Source: Dehalococcoidia bacterium (GTDB lineage Bacteria; Chloroflexota; Dehalococcoidia; Dehalococcoidales; E44-bin46). From it: a DNA stretch of 29,583 nucleotides. The stretch is taken from positions 1 to 29,583 of the forward strand of contig DAOWAU010000002.1 in assembly GCA_030634425.1 (NCBI GenBank), written 5' to 3'. Under the pieces are notes generated by a model that saw only the letters and a list, made by a program, of their open reading frames with translations, had not been told where the DNA came from and did no database searches. Shown piece after piece: positions 1-7,527 of the stretch. A program made the position numbers and the translations under genes. Position 1 is the stretch's first letter, and each line of letters opens with the position of its first letter.

Positions 1-1
1 G

Positions 2-451
2 GGGACATTCGTGGTTACCAAGGCGGTATTGCCAAGTATGCTGAAACACAAATATGGGAGGATAATAAATCTATCCTCTGTTACCGGACCACTGGTTGCT
101 GATATTGGTGAAACTGCCTATGCGGCAACTAAAGCAGCGATTTGGGGTTTTACCAGAGCACTGGCTATTGAAGTCGCCAAATATGGCATAACGGTAAATG
201 CCATATGTCCCGGTATGATTGATACTGACATGGTAAGGGATTTGGCTGTGGAAACCAACCCTAATGACCCTCAAAGTGTTCTTAAAGCTTTGGCGAGGGG
301 GATACCTATGGGTAGGCTTGGAACCATAGAAGAGTTGGGGGAGCTGGTAGCATTTTTAGCCTCAGACGAGGCAAGATATATAACAGGGACACCTATTCTT
401 ATTGATGGCGGAAGCACTTTGCCTGAATCTGGTCTATTTACCATTGGTTGA
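2..451 (+). CDS. SDR family NAD(P)-dependent oxidoreductase, 5' truncated by window edge
   Basis: This is the C-terminal part of a short-chain dehydrogenase/reductase. The reading frame is open from base 2 (Gly-Thr-Phe-Val-Val-Thr-Lys), so the GTG at position 11 is an internal codon and not the true start. The N-terminal TGxxxGxG cofactor loop lies outside the window. Visible SDR hallmarks are the INLSS strand carrying the catalytic serine, the YAATK segment (YxxxK catalytic pair), the NAICPG turn after it, and the C-terminal ITGTPILIDGG substrate-loop end. The substrate cannot be told from sequence. A second SDR follows 47 bp downstream on the same strand, so the two probably act in one operon. 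Confidence 0.88.
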   Translation, partial: GTFVVTKAVLPSMLKHKYGRIINLSSVTGPLVADIGETAYAATKAAIWGFTRALAIEVAKYGITVNAICPGMIDTDMVRDLAVETNPNDPQSVLKALARGIPMGRLGTIEELGELVAFLASDEARYITGTPILIDGGSTLPESGLFTIG

Positions 452-498
452 GGCCATATATATTGAAAGGTAATAAAAGTAAGGAGGTATTATAAAAG

Positions 499-1278
499 AT
501 GGGGAGATTAGACGGGAAGGTTGCCTTGATAACCGGAGGTGCTTGTGGTATCGGGAGGGGGCATTCAGAGTTGTTTGCTAAGGAGGGGGCTAAGGTTGTA
601 GTCACTACCAGGAAGAAGGTAGATGTGGGAACAGCATTGGCGGAAAGTATCAAAAAACAAGGTGGAGAGGCTATCTTTCTTAGACTCGATACCACCATTG
701 AGGATGACTGGAAGAAGGTGCTCGACGAGGTCAACAAAAAGTATGGCAAGCTGAACATTCTGGTGAATAATGCCGGCGTTTCCTTGGCGAAAAGTATCGA
801 AGAGACCTCACTTGATGAATGGAATTGGTTAATGAATATAAACGCCACCGGCGTCTTTTTGGGTTGCAAATATGGCATTGAGGCTATGAAGAAAAATGGA
901 GAGCCGTGCTCCATAGTAAATATATCGTCTATTGACGCTATGGTAGGTGAAGCCGGGTTACCTGCCTATTGTGCCTCTAAAGGGGCGGTAAGGTCTTTTA
1001 CTAAATCGGTAGCGTTATCCTGTTCCGAAGCTGGATATAATATTCGGGTCAATTCTGTGCACCCCGGTTATATTCATACCCAGATGACAGAGCAAGAGGC
1101 CGAGGATTATGGCCTTAAACCTGAGCAGTATTTTGAAAAGGTAGGCAAGATGCACCCCCGCGGCCGTATCGGCAAACCGATTGATATCGCTTATGTCAGC
1201 CTGTATCTTGCCTCTGACGAATCCGACTGGGTTACCGGGGGAGAGTTTGTCGTCGATGGCGGTTATATATCGCAATAA
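499..1278 (+). CDS. SDR family oxidoreductase (classical, about 260 aa)
   Basis: A full-length classical SDR of 259 aa, the usual family length. It has the dinucleotide-binding TGGACGIG loop at residues 12-19, NNAG at 90-93, a catalytic serine in NISSID near 143, and YCASK at 157-161. The C-terminus, with VTGGEFVVDGGY, is typical of the 3-oxoacyl-ACP reductase/hydroxysteroid dehydrogenase-like group. Threonine and arginine residues after beta-strand 2 (TTRKK) suggest NADPH use, but this is inference. The start is supported by an AAGGAGGT Shine-Dalgarno at 481-488. The gene follows the truncated SDR and ends just before a strong terminator hairpin. Confidence 0.92.
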   Translation: MGRLDGKVALITGGACGIGRGHSELFAKEGAKVVVTTRKKVDVGTALAESIKKQGGEAIFLRLDTTIEDDWKKVLDEVNKKYGKLNILVNNAGVSLAKSIEETSLDEWNWLMNINATGVFLGCKYGIEAMKKNGEPCSIVNISSIDAMVGEAGLPAYCASKGAVRSFTKSVALSCSEAGYNIRVNSVHPGYIHTQMTEQEAEDYGLKPEQYFEKVGKMHPRGRIGKPIDIAYVSLYLASDESDWVTGGEFVVDGGYISQ

Positions 1279-1308
1279 AGAATAGCACAAAAGGGGTTAG
1301 AAATGATT

Positions 1309-1341
1309 AAGAGATGTGGAACAGCTAGTTTCACATCTCTT
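1309..1341. terminator. Bidirectional rho-independent terminator
   Basis: A 14-bp stem (1309-1322 with 1328-1341, one G-T pair) closes a 5-nt loop. It is followed on the forward strand by TTGTTTATTT and on the reverse strand by a T-containing run. It lies between the convergent SDR pair and livF and can end both operons. Confidence 0.8.
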
Positions 1342-1373
1342 TGTTTATTTGCCAATGCTGGAGAGGGTTGTCA

Positions 1374-2075
1374 TTAAACGCCGAAGTATGTTTTCCTGAC
1401 GTATTCGTCCCCCTTCATCTCTTCGGCGGTGCGTCCCTTGCTTAATTTTCCTCTCTCCAGGAGGTGGAGCCTCTCTGCATGCGCCGCAGTGAAACTCACA
1501 TTCTGCTCAGCGATGATAATGGTAGCCCCTCTTTTCTTCAAATCCTCTATGGTAACCGCTAGTTTAGAAATTACAATGGGGGCAAGACCTAGGGTTGGCT
1601 CATCCAGCAATAGCAGTCTGGGGTCGGACATCCAGGCTCTCCCCAAGGAGAGCATTTGCCGTTCTCCCCCACTTAGTGTGTCAGCTTGCTGCTTCTGGCG
1701 TTCTTCAAGAAGTGGAACCATTTCATATACCGCTTCAAGGCTCTCGTCTAGTTTTTCCCGCGCCAGGTAAGCCCCAACCAGCAGATTGTCCTTCACATTC
1801 ATCACAGAGAAGAGGTTCCCCCTCTCCGGGGCATAGCCAATTCCCAATTTGATTATCTTTCTTGGGGGTAATCCATGCAGGTCTACGCCGTCAAAGATAA
1901 TTTGACCTCGCCAATCCGTCAGCCCGATGATGGAATCTAGCAGTGATGACTTCCCCGCGCCATTGGGGCCAATTACGCCTATACATTCTCCCTTTTCCAC
2001 ATTAAATGAGACACCCTTTAAGGCCTGAGCCTTTCCATAAAAAACTTCAAGATTTTCAACTTCCAGAAAAGCCAT
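1374..2075 (-). CDS. livF: Branched-chain amino acid ABC transporter ATP-binding protein LivF
   Basis: The second ATPase of a Liv-type importer, 233 aa, the usual LivF length. Walker A is GPNGAGKS (36-43), the ABC signature is LSGGE (134-138) and Walker B is LLLLDEP (154-160). The sequence YAPERGNLFSVMNVKDNL is characteristic of LivF (YVPEGRxxFxxLTVxENL). It hydrolyses ATP on the cytoplasmic face to drive uptake of branched-chain or related amino acids through LivHM. It is the last gene of livK-H-M-G-F, 27 bp after livG. Homologous importers also carry amides, urea or other small molecules, so the substrate is not fixed. Confidence 0.93.
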   Translation of the reverse strand: MAFLEVENLEVFYGKAQALKGVSFNVEKGECIGVIGPNGAGKSSLLDSIIGLTDWRGQIIFDGVDLHGLPPRKIIKLGIGYAPERGNLFSVMNVKDNLLVGAYLAREKLDESLEAVYEMVPLLEERQKQQADTLSGGERQMLSLGRAWMSDPRLLLLDEPTLGLAPIVISKLAVTIEDLKKRGATIIIAEQNVSFTAAHAERLHLLERGKLSKGRTAEEMKGDEYVRKTYFGV

Positions 2076-2102
2076 GGCTACACCTCCCCTCCTATTATCC
2101 TA

Positions 2103-2825
2103 TTATCCGAAATATGCCGCTTTAACCTTTTCGTTGTCAACGATTTTGTCAAAAGGTCCCTCAGCAATAAACTGACCAAAATGAATAACCACCACTCTAT
2201 CCACTAAAGGAGCTAAAGCCTTTAAATCATGGCTAACGACTATGAAGTCTAAGCCTTCCTCCATTTTCCTTCTAAGTAGTTTATCTATTTCCTCAATTTC
2301 TGCCACCGTCAACCCAGCGAATATCTCATCGAGCAAAACGATTTTGGGTTTAGTGGCTAGTGCCTTGGCTAGCTCCACCCGGCGAAGGTCTCCCATAGTT
2401 AATTCGTGAGGATACATTGAGAAGCGCCCCTTAAGCCCGACATCCTCTGCGATTCTCTCTACTTCTTCAAGGTGTGTTCCTCCCCTGAAACTCCCCATTA
2501 TAGAATCAGGTATGGTACTTACCCGAATGTCTTCAATGATTGGTAGTTCCCTGAACGGTCTTGGTACCTGATATGTGCGGGCAATACCCATCTTTACCCT
2601 TTCAAAGGTGGGGTAATGGGTAATGTCTTCCCCCTTAAGGAGGACTTTCCCTGAATCAGGGGGGAAGTCTCCCATAATTATGTTAAAAATTGTGGTCTTG
2701 CCCGAGCCGTTCGGTCCCATAAGACCAAGAACCTCTCCCTCATCTATATGAAAACTCAGGTCGTTAATGGCAACAAGCCCACCGAACCTCTTGGTAATCC
2801 CCTGTACCTCAAGTAACTTAGCCAT
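2103..2825 (-). CDS. livG: Branched-chain amino acid ABC transporter ATP-binding protein LivG
   Basis: The first ATPase of the Liv importer. I prefer the ATG at 2825 (240 aa) over the upstream GTG at 2834: the ATG has a GAGGG Shine-Dalgarno 8 nt upstream and sits just after the livM stop, whereas the GTG lies inside livM. Walker A is GPNGSGKT (37-44). The signature region reads LTMGDLRR instead of the common LSGGQ/LPYGQQRR, and Walker B ends LLDEI instead of LLDEP. LivG proteins often have loose signatures, so I still expect it to be active. It pairs with LivF to energise the LivHM pore. Confidence 0.92.
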   Translation of the reverse strand: MAKLLEVQGITKRFGGLVAINDLSFHIDEGEVLGLMGPNGSGKTTIFNIIMGDFPPDSGKVLLKGEDITHYPTFERVKMGIARTYQVPRPFRELPIIEDIRVSTIPDSIMGSFRGGTHLEEVERIAEDVGLKGRFSMYPHELTMGDLRRVELAKALATKPKIVLLDEIFAGLTVAEIEEIDKLLRRKMEEGLDFIVVSHDLKALAPLVDRVVVIHFGQFIAEGPFDKIVDNEKVKAAYFG

Positions 2826-2826
2826 A

Positions 2827-3825
2827 TTACGCACCCTCCCTCGTTCTTGCCCGGAACCAATTTCTTACATCCTGGGCTATACCGTAAAACCCCCTTGGTC
2901 TATAAATAACCATAAATATTGCCACCAGGGCATAAGCAAGCAGCCTCCACTGCCCGAAGAGATAGGGGCGCAGGTACTCCAGGATAAAGGTCAGGAAGTA
3001 GCCGCCAAACATCGGCCCGACAATGGTGCCCATGCCGCCAATCACTGCTGAGATTATTATATCAAGGAGGAAGATAGTACTGAAAGCCCGTCGCGGCGAT
3101 ATAGATTGCAAATAGTGGGTGTAGAAAACTCCTCCGAGTCCTGCCGTCAGTGCGCTCAGAAGGAAGGCGAACCTCTTAAACCTGTAGGTGCTGATGCCAC
3201 TGGCTTCTACTACATCCTCATCCATGCGTATCGCCTTTAGAACATTCCCCACATTAGACCTTGACACATACCACAAGCCGATGGCGGTGGCAAACATGAG
3301 GCCAAGGGCAAGATAATAGTTGGGAATTGCTCCTATAACCACCGCTGGTTGGTTAGGCAGCCCTCTATCCCCACCGGTGAACTCCGGGCGTATGGCTATT
3401 ACCAAGCGATGCAATATCTCCATGAAGGCGAGGCTGACCAGGGCAAAGTAAGGGCCTCTTACCCTCATGCTGGGGAGGAAGAAGAGCATTCCCCCTCCCA
3501 CTGCCGCTGCTACACCTAGAGGTAAAGTTACATAAAGTGGCAGTATGATATGTGGCGGCTGGAAGCCTTCCTGGTGAGATAAAAACGCGGTAACATAGCC
3601 GGCTAAGCCAATTAAGGCGGGATGCCCGAAGCTGATGTAGCCGGTATGCCCTGACATCATATCCCAGCTCATGGCAAAAATCGCCAGGTAGCTAGCCATG
3701 ACAAGAAGCCTAGTAACGCTAAGGGGGACGAAGAGCGGTAGGACACACATCACCGCTATAGCAATTAGCCACCAGCGTAACGATTTAATCGAAGTTATAC
3801 CCACTTTAGAGTATTTTTCTATCAT
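2827..3825 (-). CDS. livM: Branched-chain amino acid ABC transporter permease LivM
   Basis: An inner-membrane permease of 332 aa. An N-terminal helix pair is followed by the conserved LivM block around MSGHTGYISFGHPALIGLAG, and the cytoplasmic coupling region contains the typical AIRMDEDVVEASGISTYRFK (EAA-like loop contacting the ATPases). The glycine-rich IGGMGTIVGPMFGGYF stretch and the RPRGFYG tail complete the family pattern. It forms the translocation channel with LivH, whose stop is 3 bp upstream, and it is followed directly by livG. Confidence 0.94.
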   Translation of the reverse strand: MIEKYSKVGITSIKSLRWWLIAIAVMCVLPLFVPLSVTRLLVMASYLAIFAMSWDMMSGHTGYISFGHPALIGLAGYVTAFLSHQEGFQPPHIILPLYVTLPLGVAAAVGGGMLFFLPSMRVRGPYFALVSLAFMEILHRLVIAIRPEFTGGDRGLPNQPAVVIGAIPNYYLALGLMFATAIGLWYVSRSNVGNVLKAIRMDEDVVEASGISTYRFKRFAFLLSALTAGLGGVFYTHYLQSISPRRAFSTIFLLDIIISAVIGGMGTIVGPMFGGYFLTFILEYLRPYLFGQWRLLAYALVAIFMVIYRPRGFYGIAQDVRNWFRARTREGA

Positions 3826-3828
3826 TAT

Positions 3829-4671
3829 TTACCTGCCAAACAAACCCTTTGGCCGGACGATTAGCACAATAATCATAATCACCAAACCGGGCACACTCCT
3901 TAACTTCTCGTGAATCGCCAGGACAGTGGCAGTCTCCATAAAGCCGACTATGTGAGCTCCGATGATAGTGCCCTCAATACTGCCCAGCCCTCCTATTACC
4001 ACTATGGCAAAGGACATTATCAGTGGAAACACCCACGCAGTGGGTGTTAGAAAAGTATAGCTACTATAGAATATGCCGGCAACTCCAGCTAGTGCCCCTG
4101 ATATAGCCCAGGTGATTAGATTCACCCTATCAGGGTTTATCCCCGAGATTATAGCCCCCTTCCTGTCCATAGCCAGAGCACGCATAGCCCTCCCTATGTG
4201 AGTCGTTCTCATAAAGAGTAACACAGCTCCTATGCATGTCCAGCTTGCAATCAGGGCGGCAACAAGATTGTTGGAAACAGTATAACCAAGAACCTCGGTA
4301 GTTCCTACCACGATGGGCGGGACGTTTATGTTTTCCCTGAAGAAGGCAAGGGTCATGATATGCTCCAATGTTAAAGCTAAGATGATGGTGGAGACAAAAA
4401 CGATAGTGGGATCGTACAGGAACCGTCTCACCCAAGCCATATAGGTGCCGACGGCGAGTCCAGCGCCGGTGGCGATGGCGATTGCGAAACTTACACCCAT
4501 CGGTAGTCCCACCATGTACGATGCCCAGAAGTACATATAACCGGCAACCATAACATATCCGGCATGAGCCAGGTTAAGCACTCTCCCCACACCGAATATC
4601 ATGGTGAAGCCCAGTGCTATTAGGGCATATAGTCCACTGAGGAGAGCGCCTTGAATGAGTATTTGCTCCAT
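3829..4671 (-). CDS. livH: Branched-chain amino acid ABC transporter permease LivH
   Basis: An inner-membrane permease of 280 aa, standard for LivH. It begins with a hydrophobic block containing ALIALGFTMIFGVGRVLNLAH, the diagnostic LivH N-terminal motif. The coupling loop is RAMRALAMDRKGAIISGINP, followed by GGLGSIEGTIIGAHIVGFME and the C-terminal RPKGLFGR. It is the partner of LivM. It lies 135 bp downstream of livK, and this gap holds a large hairpin that probably lowers permease expression relative to the binding protein. Confidence 0.94.
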   Translation of the reverse strand: MEQILIQGALLSGLYALIALGFTMIFGVGRVLNLAHAGYVMVAGYMYFWASYMVGLPMGVSFAIAIATGAGLAVGTYMAWVRRFLYDPTIVFVSTIILALTLEHIMTLAFFRENINVPPIVVGTTEVLGYTVSNNLVAALIASWTCIGAVLLFMRTTHIGRAMRALAMDRKGAIISGINPDRVNLITWAISGALAGVAGIFYSSYTFLTPTAWVFPLIMSFAIVVIGGLGSIEGTIIGAHIVGFMETATVLAIHEKLRSVPGLVIMIIVLIVRPKGLFGR

Positions 4672-4708
4672 GCTGCTAATTCGTCCTTACTTACAAAAAT
4701 TCTCTCTC

Positions 4709-4742
4709 TTAAAGGGGGGTGGAAACTTCCACCCCCCTTTAA
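4709..4742. repeat. Perfect 16-bp inverted repeat between livK and livH
   Basis: The arms 4709-4724 and 4727-4742 are exact reverse complements with only 2 nt between them, and the core is six G followed by TGG. In livK-livH mRNA it would form a very stable hairpin. On the reverse strand a short T-run follows about 10 nt later. It could act as a partial terminator or as an RNA-decay barrier protecting livK mRNA. It may also be half of a composite palindromic repeat with the adjacent 4743-4766 element. Confidence 0.85.
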
Positions 4743-4766
4743 AACCTCCCCTCTAAGGGAGAGGTT
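4743..4766. repeat. Second, imperfect inverted repeat next to the livK-livH hairpin
   Basis: The arms 4743-4752 and 4757-4766 pair with one mismatch and one G-T pair around a CTAA loop. The core CCCCTCTAAGG resembles CCCCTCTGAGG in the palindrome inside cca (20973-21008, reverse strand), which suggests one dispersed repeat family. Confidence 0.6.
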
Positions 4767-4806
4767 GTCTCAAGCTTTTGCCGACTGCTGAGAATCAGGG
4801 CGTTAC

Positions 4807-6201
4807 TTAGCGGCCCCTCTTCTCCTCTGGGATCCAGGGCACGAAGATATAGTCCGTGTTGCGCCATCTCGGTGGATGGATGATGCCGACCGTCGCCTCT
4901 ATCGGATCCTGCTTCTCCAGCTTCCACTGCATGACACAACCGCCGGGGCGTCCATTCTCACCGGTCTGGTCTAACACGGAGGAGTGGGTGTAGGGATGCT
5001 CCGGTCCGTAGAACTTGTAGTACTGCCACTTTATATCCGCATCCTCTCCGGCAGCTTGCGCCGCTGCATCATCCCTTTCATATCCACCGTATCGCCAAAG
5101 GATGAGGTCTGTCTTCTCCATCTCTTCGACCCATCTATCAAGGTACTCGCCCTTAAATCCACCGGCGCGCTCGGCCGCCTCCACCATCATGTACACGCCA
5201 TGGTAGGCGTTGAACCCGTTAAAGTGGGAGAAGATCGGGCGCTGGGTGTACCTTGCCCTATACTTGTCGATGAAGCCCTGGCTGACCGGATCCCAGTCCA
5301 TACCTATGGTTGGTGGTGGCATGGTGGCACAGAAACCCCCTGCCAAACCTCCCATGTCATCCCAGAACTCGGCACTGCAAGCTGCTACGTTTACTCCCAG
5401 GATAGGTATCGGTACCTGCAGCTCTATATAGGCAGCGCTGGGAGGAATGCAGTTAACCGAGCTGATGTGGAAGATAAAATCAGGGTCATACTCTATTATC
5501 TTGGCATACACAGGGGCGAAATCAAAGGTACCTATATCGTATACAACCTCTCCGATCACCTCTATGCCAGCGCCGGGGGCTATCTCATCTCTGACGTATT
5601 CAGCCACCCCACCACCATAGGCGGTATCCTCAAAGTAGAGGACGCAGGTCTCCCAGCCCATCTCGGCGGCGAGGATGTCGTTGGCAAAGGCGACATACTC
5701 GGCACCCTGGTCGTAGTCGTTCATGTGGGGCATGAAGTAGGCTTTGCCGCCGGCTTCATAGTCATCATGAGCGATCTCGATACACCTGATTGCCGAGGTC
5801 CAGGTATCCAGCATGGGGATCTTGAATTCTAGTAAGCGGGGCATCCAGCCCAGGCTGACATCATCTATACACCCGGAGACCATGAAGTCGACTTTTTGTG
5901 ACTCCGCAAGGTATTCGTATGCTTTTACCCCCTCTGTAGGATCTTCTGTGGCATCAGCCTTTACCAGCACTATCTGGCGTCCTAAGAGCCCGCCTGCTGC
6001 GTTTATTTCGTCAACAGCGATTTCGGTTCCCCTCTCGGCACTCCGACCAACATCGGTAGCAAGGGCTCCGATATATCCGGCTTTCCACACTTCTGCCTCT
6101 GCTGCTGGTTTGCCTATGCATCCACTCATCAGGGGCAAACCTATTGCCAGCACTACTATCAGCGCGATAGGGACAACTATTTTTAGCAATCCTTTACTCA
6201 T
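4807..6201 (-). CDS. livK: Branched-chain amino acid ABC transporter substrate-binding lipoprotein (LivK-like)
   Basis: A type I periplasmic-binding-fold receptor of 464 aa. It has an N-terminal signal with a hydrophobic stretch and a lipobox (LMSGC, lipidated Cys28), so it should be tethered to the outside of the membrane. The mature protein opens with GYIGALATDVGRSAERGTEIAVDEINAAGGLLGR, the hallmark of this family (shown in parts: GTEIAVDEINAAGGLLG). It delivers ligand to LivHM. At 464 aa it is longer than E. coli LivK (about 370), with an acidic, aromatic C-terminal extension. It is the first gene of the operon and has a strong AGGAAGGAGGAG Shine-Dalgarno. The ligand is not identifiable from sequence. 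Confidence 0.9.
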   Translation of the reverse strand: MSKGLLKIVVPIALIVVLAIGLPLMSGCIGKPAAEAEVWKAGYIGALATDVGRSAERGTEIAVDEINAAGGLLGRQIVLVKADATEDPTEGVKAYEYLAESQKVDFMVSGCIDDVSLGWMPRLLEFKIPMLDTWTSAIRCIEIAHDDYEAGGKAYFMPHMNDYDQGAEYVAFANDILAAEMGWETCVLYFEDTAYGGGVAEYVRDEIAPGAGIEVIGEVVYDIGTFDFAPVYAKIIEYDPDFIFHISSVNCIPPSAAYIELQVPIPILGVNVAACSAEFWDDMGGLAGGFCATMPPPTIGMDWDPVSQGFIDKYRARYTQRPIFSHFNGFNAYHGVYMMVEAAERAGGFKGEYLDRWVEEMEKTDLILWRYGGYERDDAAAQAAGEDADIKWQYYKFYGPEHPYTHSSVLDQTGENGRPGGCVMQWKLEKQDPIEATVGIIHPPRWRNTDYIFVPWIPEEKRGR

Positions 6202-6202
6202 T

Positions 6203-6256
6203 TTAACTCCTCCTTCCTAAATAGGTTCCGGTCCATCTGAGGTTAGAATACATCAT
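6203..6256 (-). other. 17-codon mini-ORF in the livK leader, preceded by AUG-UAA
   Basis: An AAGGAGGT Shine-Dalgarno (6267-6274) is followed 5 nt later by ATG-TAA (6256-6261). Overlapping that stop, ATGATG opens a 17-codon frame that runs through the livK Shine-Dalgarno and ends in TAA one base before the livK ATG. The predicted peptide has two leucines and no run of branched-chain codons, so a classical attenuator peptide is unlikely. Whether it is translated is unknown. A very similar arrangement precedes ftsA. Confidence 0.35.
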
Positions 6257-6293
6257 TACATTTCTCACCTCCTTATACAGGGTTATAATATAT

Positions 6294-6329
6294 TAAACCA
6301 CCTATAAAGAATTTACTATAGGTGGTTTA
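6294..6329. promoter_or_regulatory. Perfect 13-bp stem-loop in the liv leader
   Basis: The arms 6294-6306 and 6317-6329 are exact reverse complements around a 10-nt loop, with a CCACC/GGTGG core. The element lies between the predicted liv promoter and livK, so it would be transcribed in the leader. It is followed by A/T-rich sequence but not by a clean T-run. Candidate roles are an attenuator or protein-binding RNA element, or a DNA operator. Confidence 0.6.
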
Positions 6330-6443
6330 GGTTTACGTCTTATCCAGGTTCCACATAGGTATCATTAATCTCCCAAATGGTAGATACAGTGGGTGTAAGA
6401 GCATATCAGACAGTGTGCATATATGTCAAACTCCTCCAAATTC

Positions 6444-6472
6444 AGTATAATCACAGAATATGCCTCTGTCAA
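6444..6472 (-). promoter_or_regulatory. Predicted liv operon promoter
   Basis: A perfect -35 TTGACA (6467-6472) and -10 TATACT (6444-6449) are separated by 17 bp. Transcription would start near 6437, giving a leader of about 240 nt before livK. A second, weaker TTGACA (6424-6429) with TATGCT (6400-6405), spacer 18 bp, lies just downstream. The rest of the 6202-6559 gap contains the leader elements listed separately and no other gene that I can support. Confidence 0.7.
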
Positions 6473-6559
6473 TACTTAATTTTTGTTAGGAGATCATAGC
6501 GACTTTTGTAATTTTGTCCAGAGGTTGGGCTTGCGGTTGACCACTGAAGGGGGTACACT

Positions 6560-6635
6560 TGGTGGAGCTGAGGGGACTCGAACCCCTGACCTCCTCCGTG
6601 CAAAGGAGGCGCTCTCCCAGCTGAGCTACAGCCCC
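6560..6635 (-). tRNA. tRNA-Ala (anticodon TGC)
   Basis: The reverse strand folds as a 76-nt cloverleaf. The acceptor stem is GGGGCTG with CAGCTCC (one G-U), the D-arm is GCTCAGCTGGGAGAGC, and the anticodon stem CCTCC/GGAGG has loop TTTGCAC. The T-arm is CAGGGGTTCGAGTCCCCTC. Discriminator A and the 3' CCA are encoded in the DNA. Anticodon TGC reads alanine codons. It stands alone, divergent from the TauE gene. Confidence 0.97.
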
Positions 6636-6648
6636 GTTTACTCAAAGT

Positions 6649-6677
6649 ATTATAGCAATTAAGGGTCTTATTGGCAA
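6649..6677 (-). promoter_or_regulatory. tRNA-Ala promoter
   Basis: The -10 is a perfect TATAAT (6649-6654) and the -35 is TTGCCA (6672-6677), with a 17-bp spacer. This puts the start a few bases before the tRNA 5' end at 6635. The -35 lies only about 9 bp before the ATG of the divergent TauE gene. Confidence 0.8.
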
Positions 6678-6685
6678 TTTGCGCT

Positions 6686-7492
6686 ATGACAATAACTCAC
6701 ATTGCCACTTTGTTGGCTACCGGTATAGGTGCTGGCTTCGCCAGCGGTTTTCTCGGTGTGGGTGGTGCCTTCATCACGACACCGGTTCAGTATGAGGTAT
6801 TTACCGCTATGGGTATCCCCACAGATATGGCGGTAAAGCTGGCTTTCGGCACCAGTTTGCTGGTGGTGTTACCCACAGCTGCCAGCGGTGCCTGGAGACA
6901 TCACAAGGAGGGGGTGGTGTGGTGGAAGGCAGCTTTTATCATGGGCGGCTGTGGTCTGGGTGTCAGTTTTGGTGGGGCTACCTTGGCTGCTCGCCTGCCT
7001 GGGGCAGGGCTAAAGATAGCTTTTGGCGCCGTAGTCTTAGCTGCTGCTATCAGAATGCTCATCAGCACACCATTAAAAGTTGAGGGGGAGCCTAAGGATA
7101 ACCCTTGGCTGTGGGCAGCCTGGGCGATTCCGATAGGCATGGCTACCGGCATCCTCGGCATTGGTGGCGGTGTCTTGATGGTTCCAATAATGGTGCTGGC
7201 GCTCAACTTCAACATGCATCGTGCCGTGGCGACATCGTTGGCTGTGATAATATTTACCAGCATCGGTGGCGTTATCGGCTATATCGTGAATGGCCTCGAT
7301 GTTCCTCATCTGCCCCCTTATTCTATAGGCTATGTTAATCTCCTCTCAGGGTCTCTGTTAGCAGCTACCAGTGTTGGTATGGCACAGGTGGGGGCGGTAG
7401 CTGCCCATCGGCTTCCAGCCAAACAGCTAAGGTATGTATTTATTGGGGTAATGTTCTATATAGGGCTCAGGATGCTCGGTGTCTTTGATTAG
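6686..7492 (+). CDS. TauE/SafE family sulfite exporter-like permease
   Basis: A polytopic membrane protein of 268 aa from the ATG at 6686. An in-frame TTG at 6671 is possible but lies within the -35 of the tRNA promoter. It has the two-repeat TauE/SafE pattern: an N-terminal GIGAGFASGFLGVGGAFITTP block and a second GMATGILGIGGGVLMVPIMV block, each with the glycine-rich signature, plus about eight hydrophobic segments. Family members move sulfite, sulfoacetate or other organosulfur anions, and many have unknown substrates. The nearby Feo genes do not specify a substrate. No good Shine-Dalgarno is visible. It converges on feoB with 35 bp between stops. Confidence 0.88.
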   Translation: MTITHIATLLATGIGAGFASGFLGVGGAFITTPVQYEVFTAMGIPTDMAVKLAFGTSLLVVLPTAASGAWRHHKEGVVWWKAAFIMGGCGLGVSFGGATLAARLPGAGLKIAFGAVVLAAAIRMLISTPLKVEGEPKDNPWLWAAWAIPIGMATGILGIGGGVLMVPIMVLALNFNMHRAVATSLAVIIFTSIGGVIGYIVNGLDVPHLPPYSIGYVNLLSGSLLAATSVGMAQVGAVAAHRLPAKQLRYVFIGVMFYIGLRMLGVFD

Positions 7493-7527
7493 CTGAGCTG
7501 GGCAATATAAGCAGCGCTGGAAGAGTG

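Noticed and set aside
499..914. Reverse 158-codon frame opposite the second SDR
   Set aside because: Antisense to an SDR with all catalytic motifs; no Shine-Dalgarno or recognisable domain.
4984..5832. Forward 282-codon frame
   Set aside because: Fully antisense to livK, which has clear family motifs and a lipoprotein signal.
6203..6256. Branched-chain amino-acid attenuator peptide before livK
   Set aside because: The mini-ORF has only two leucine codons and no valine or isoleucine run, and no clear terminator/antiterminator pair was seen.
6294..6329. Possible T-box riboswitch before the liv operon
   Set aside because: The GGTGG in the stem recalls a T-box, but the conserved T-box sequence, specifier loop and terminator are not visible.
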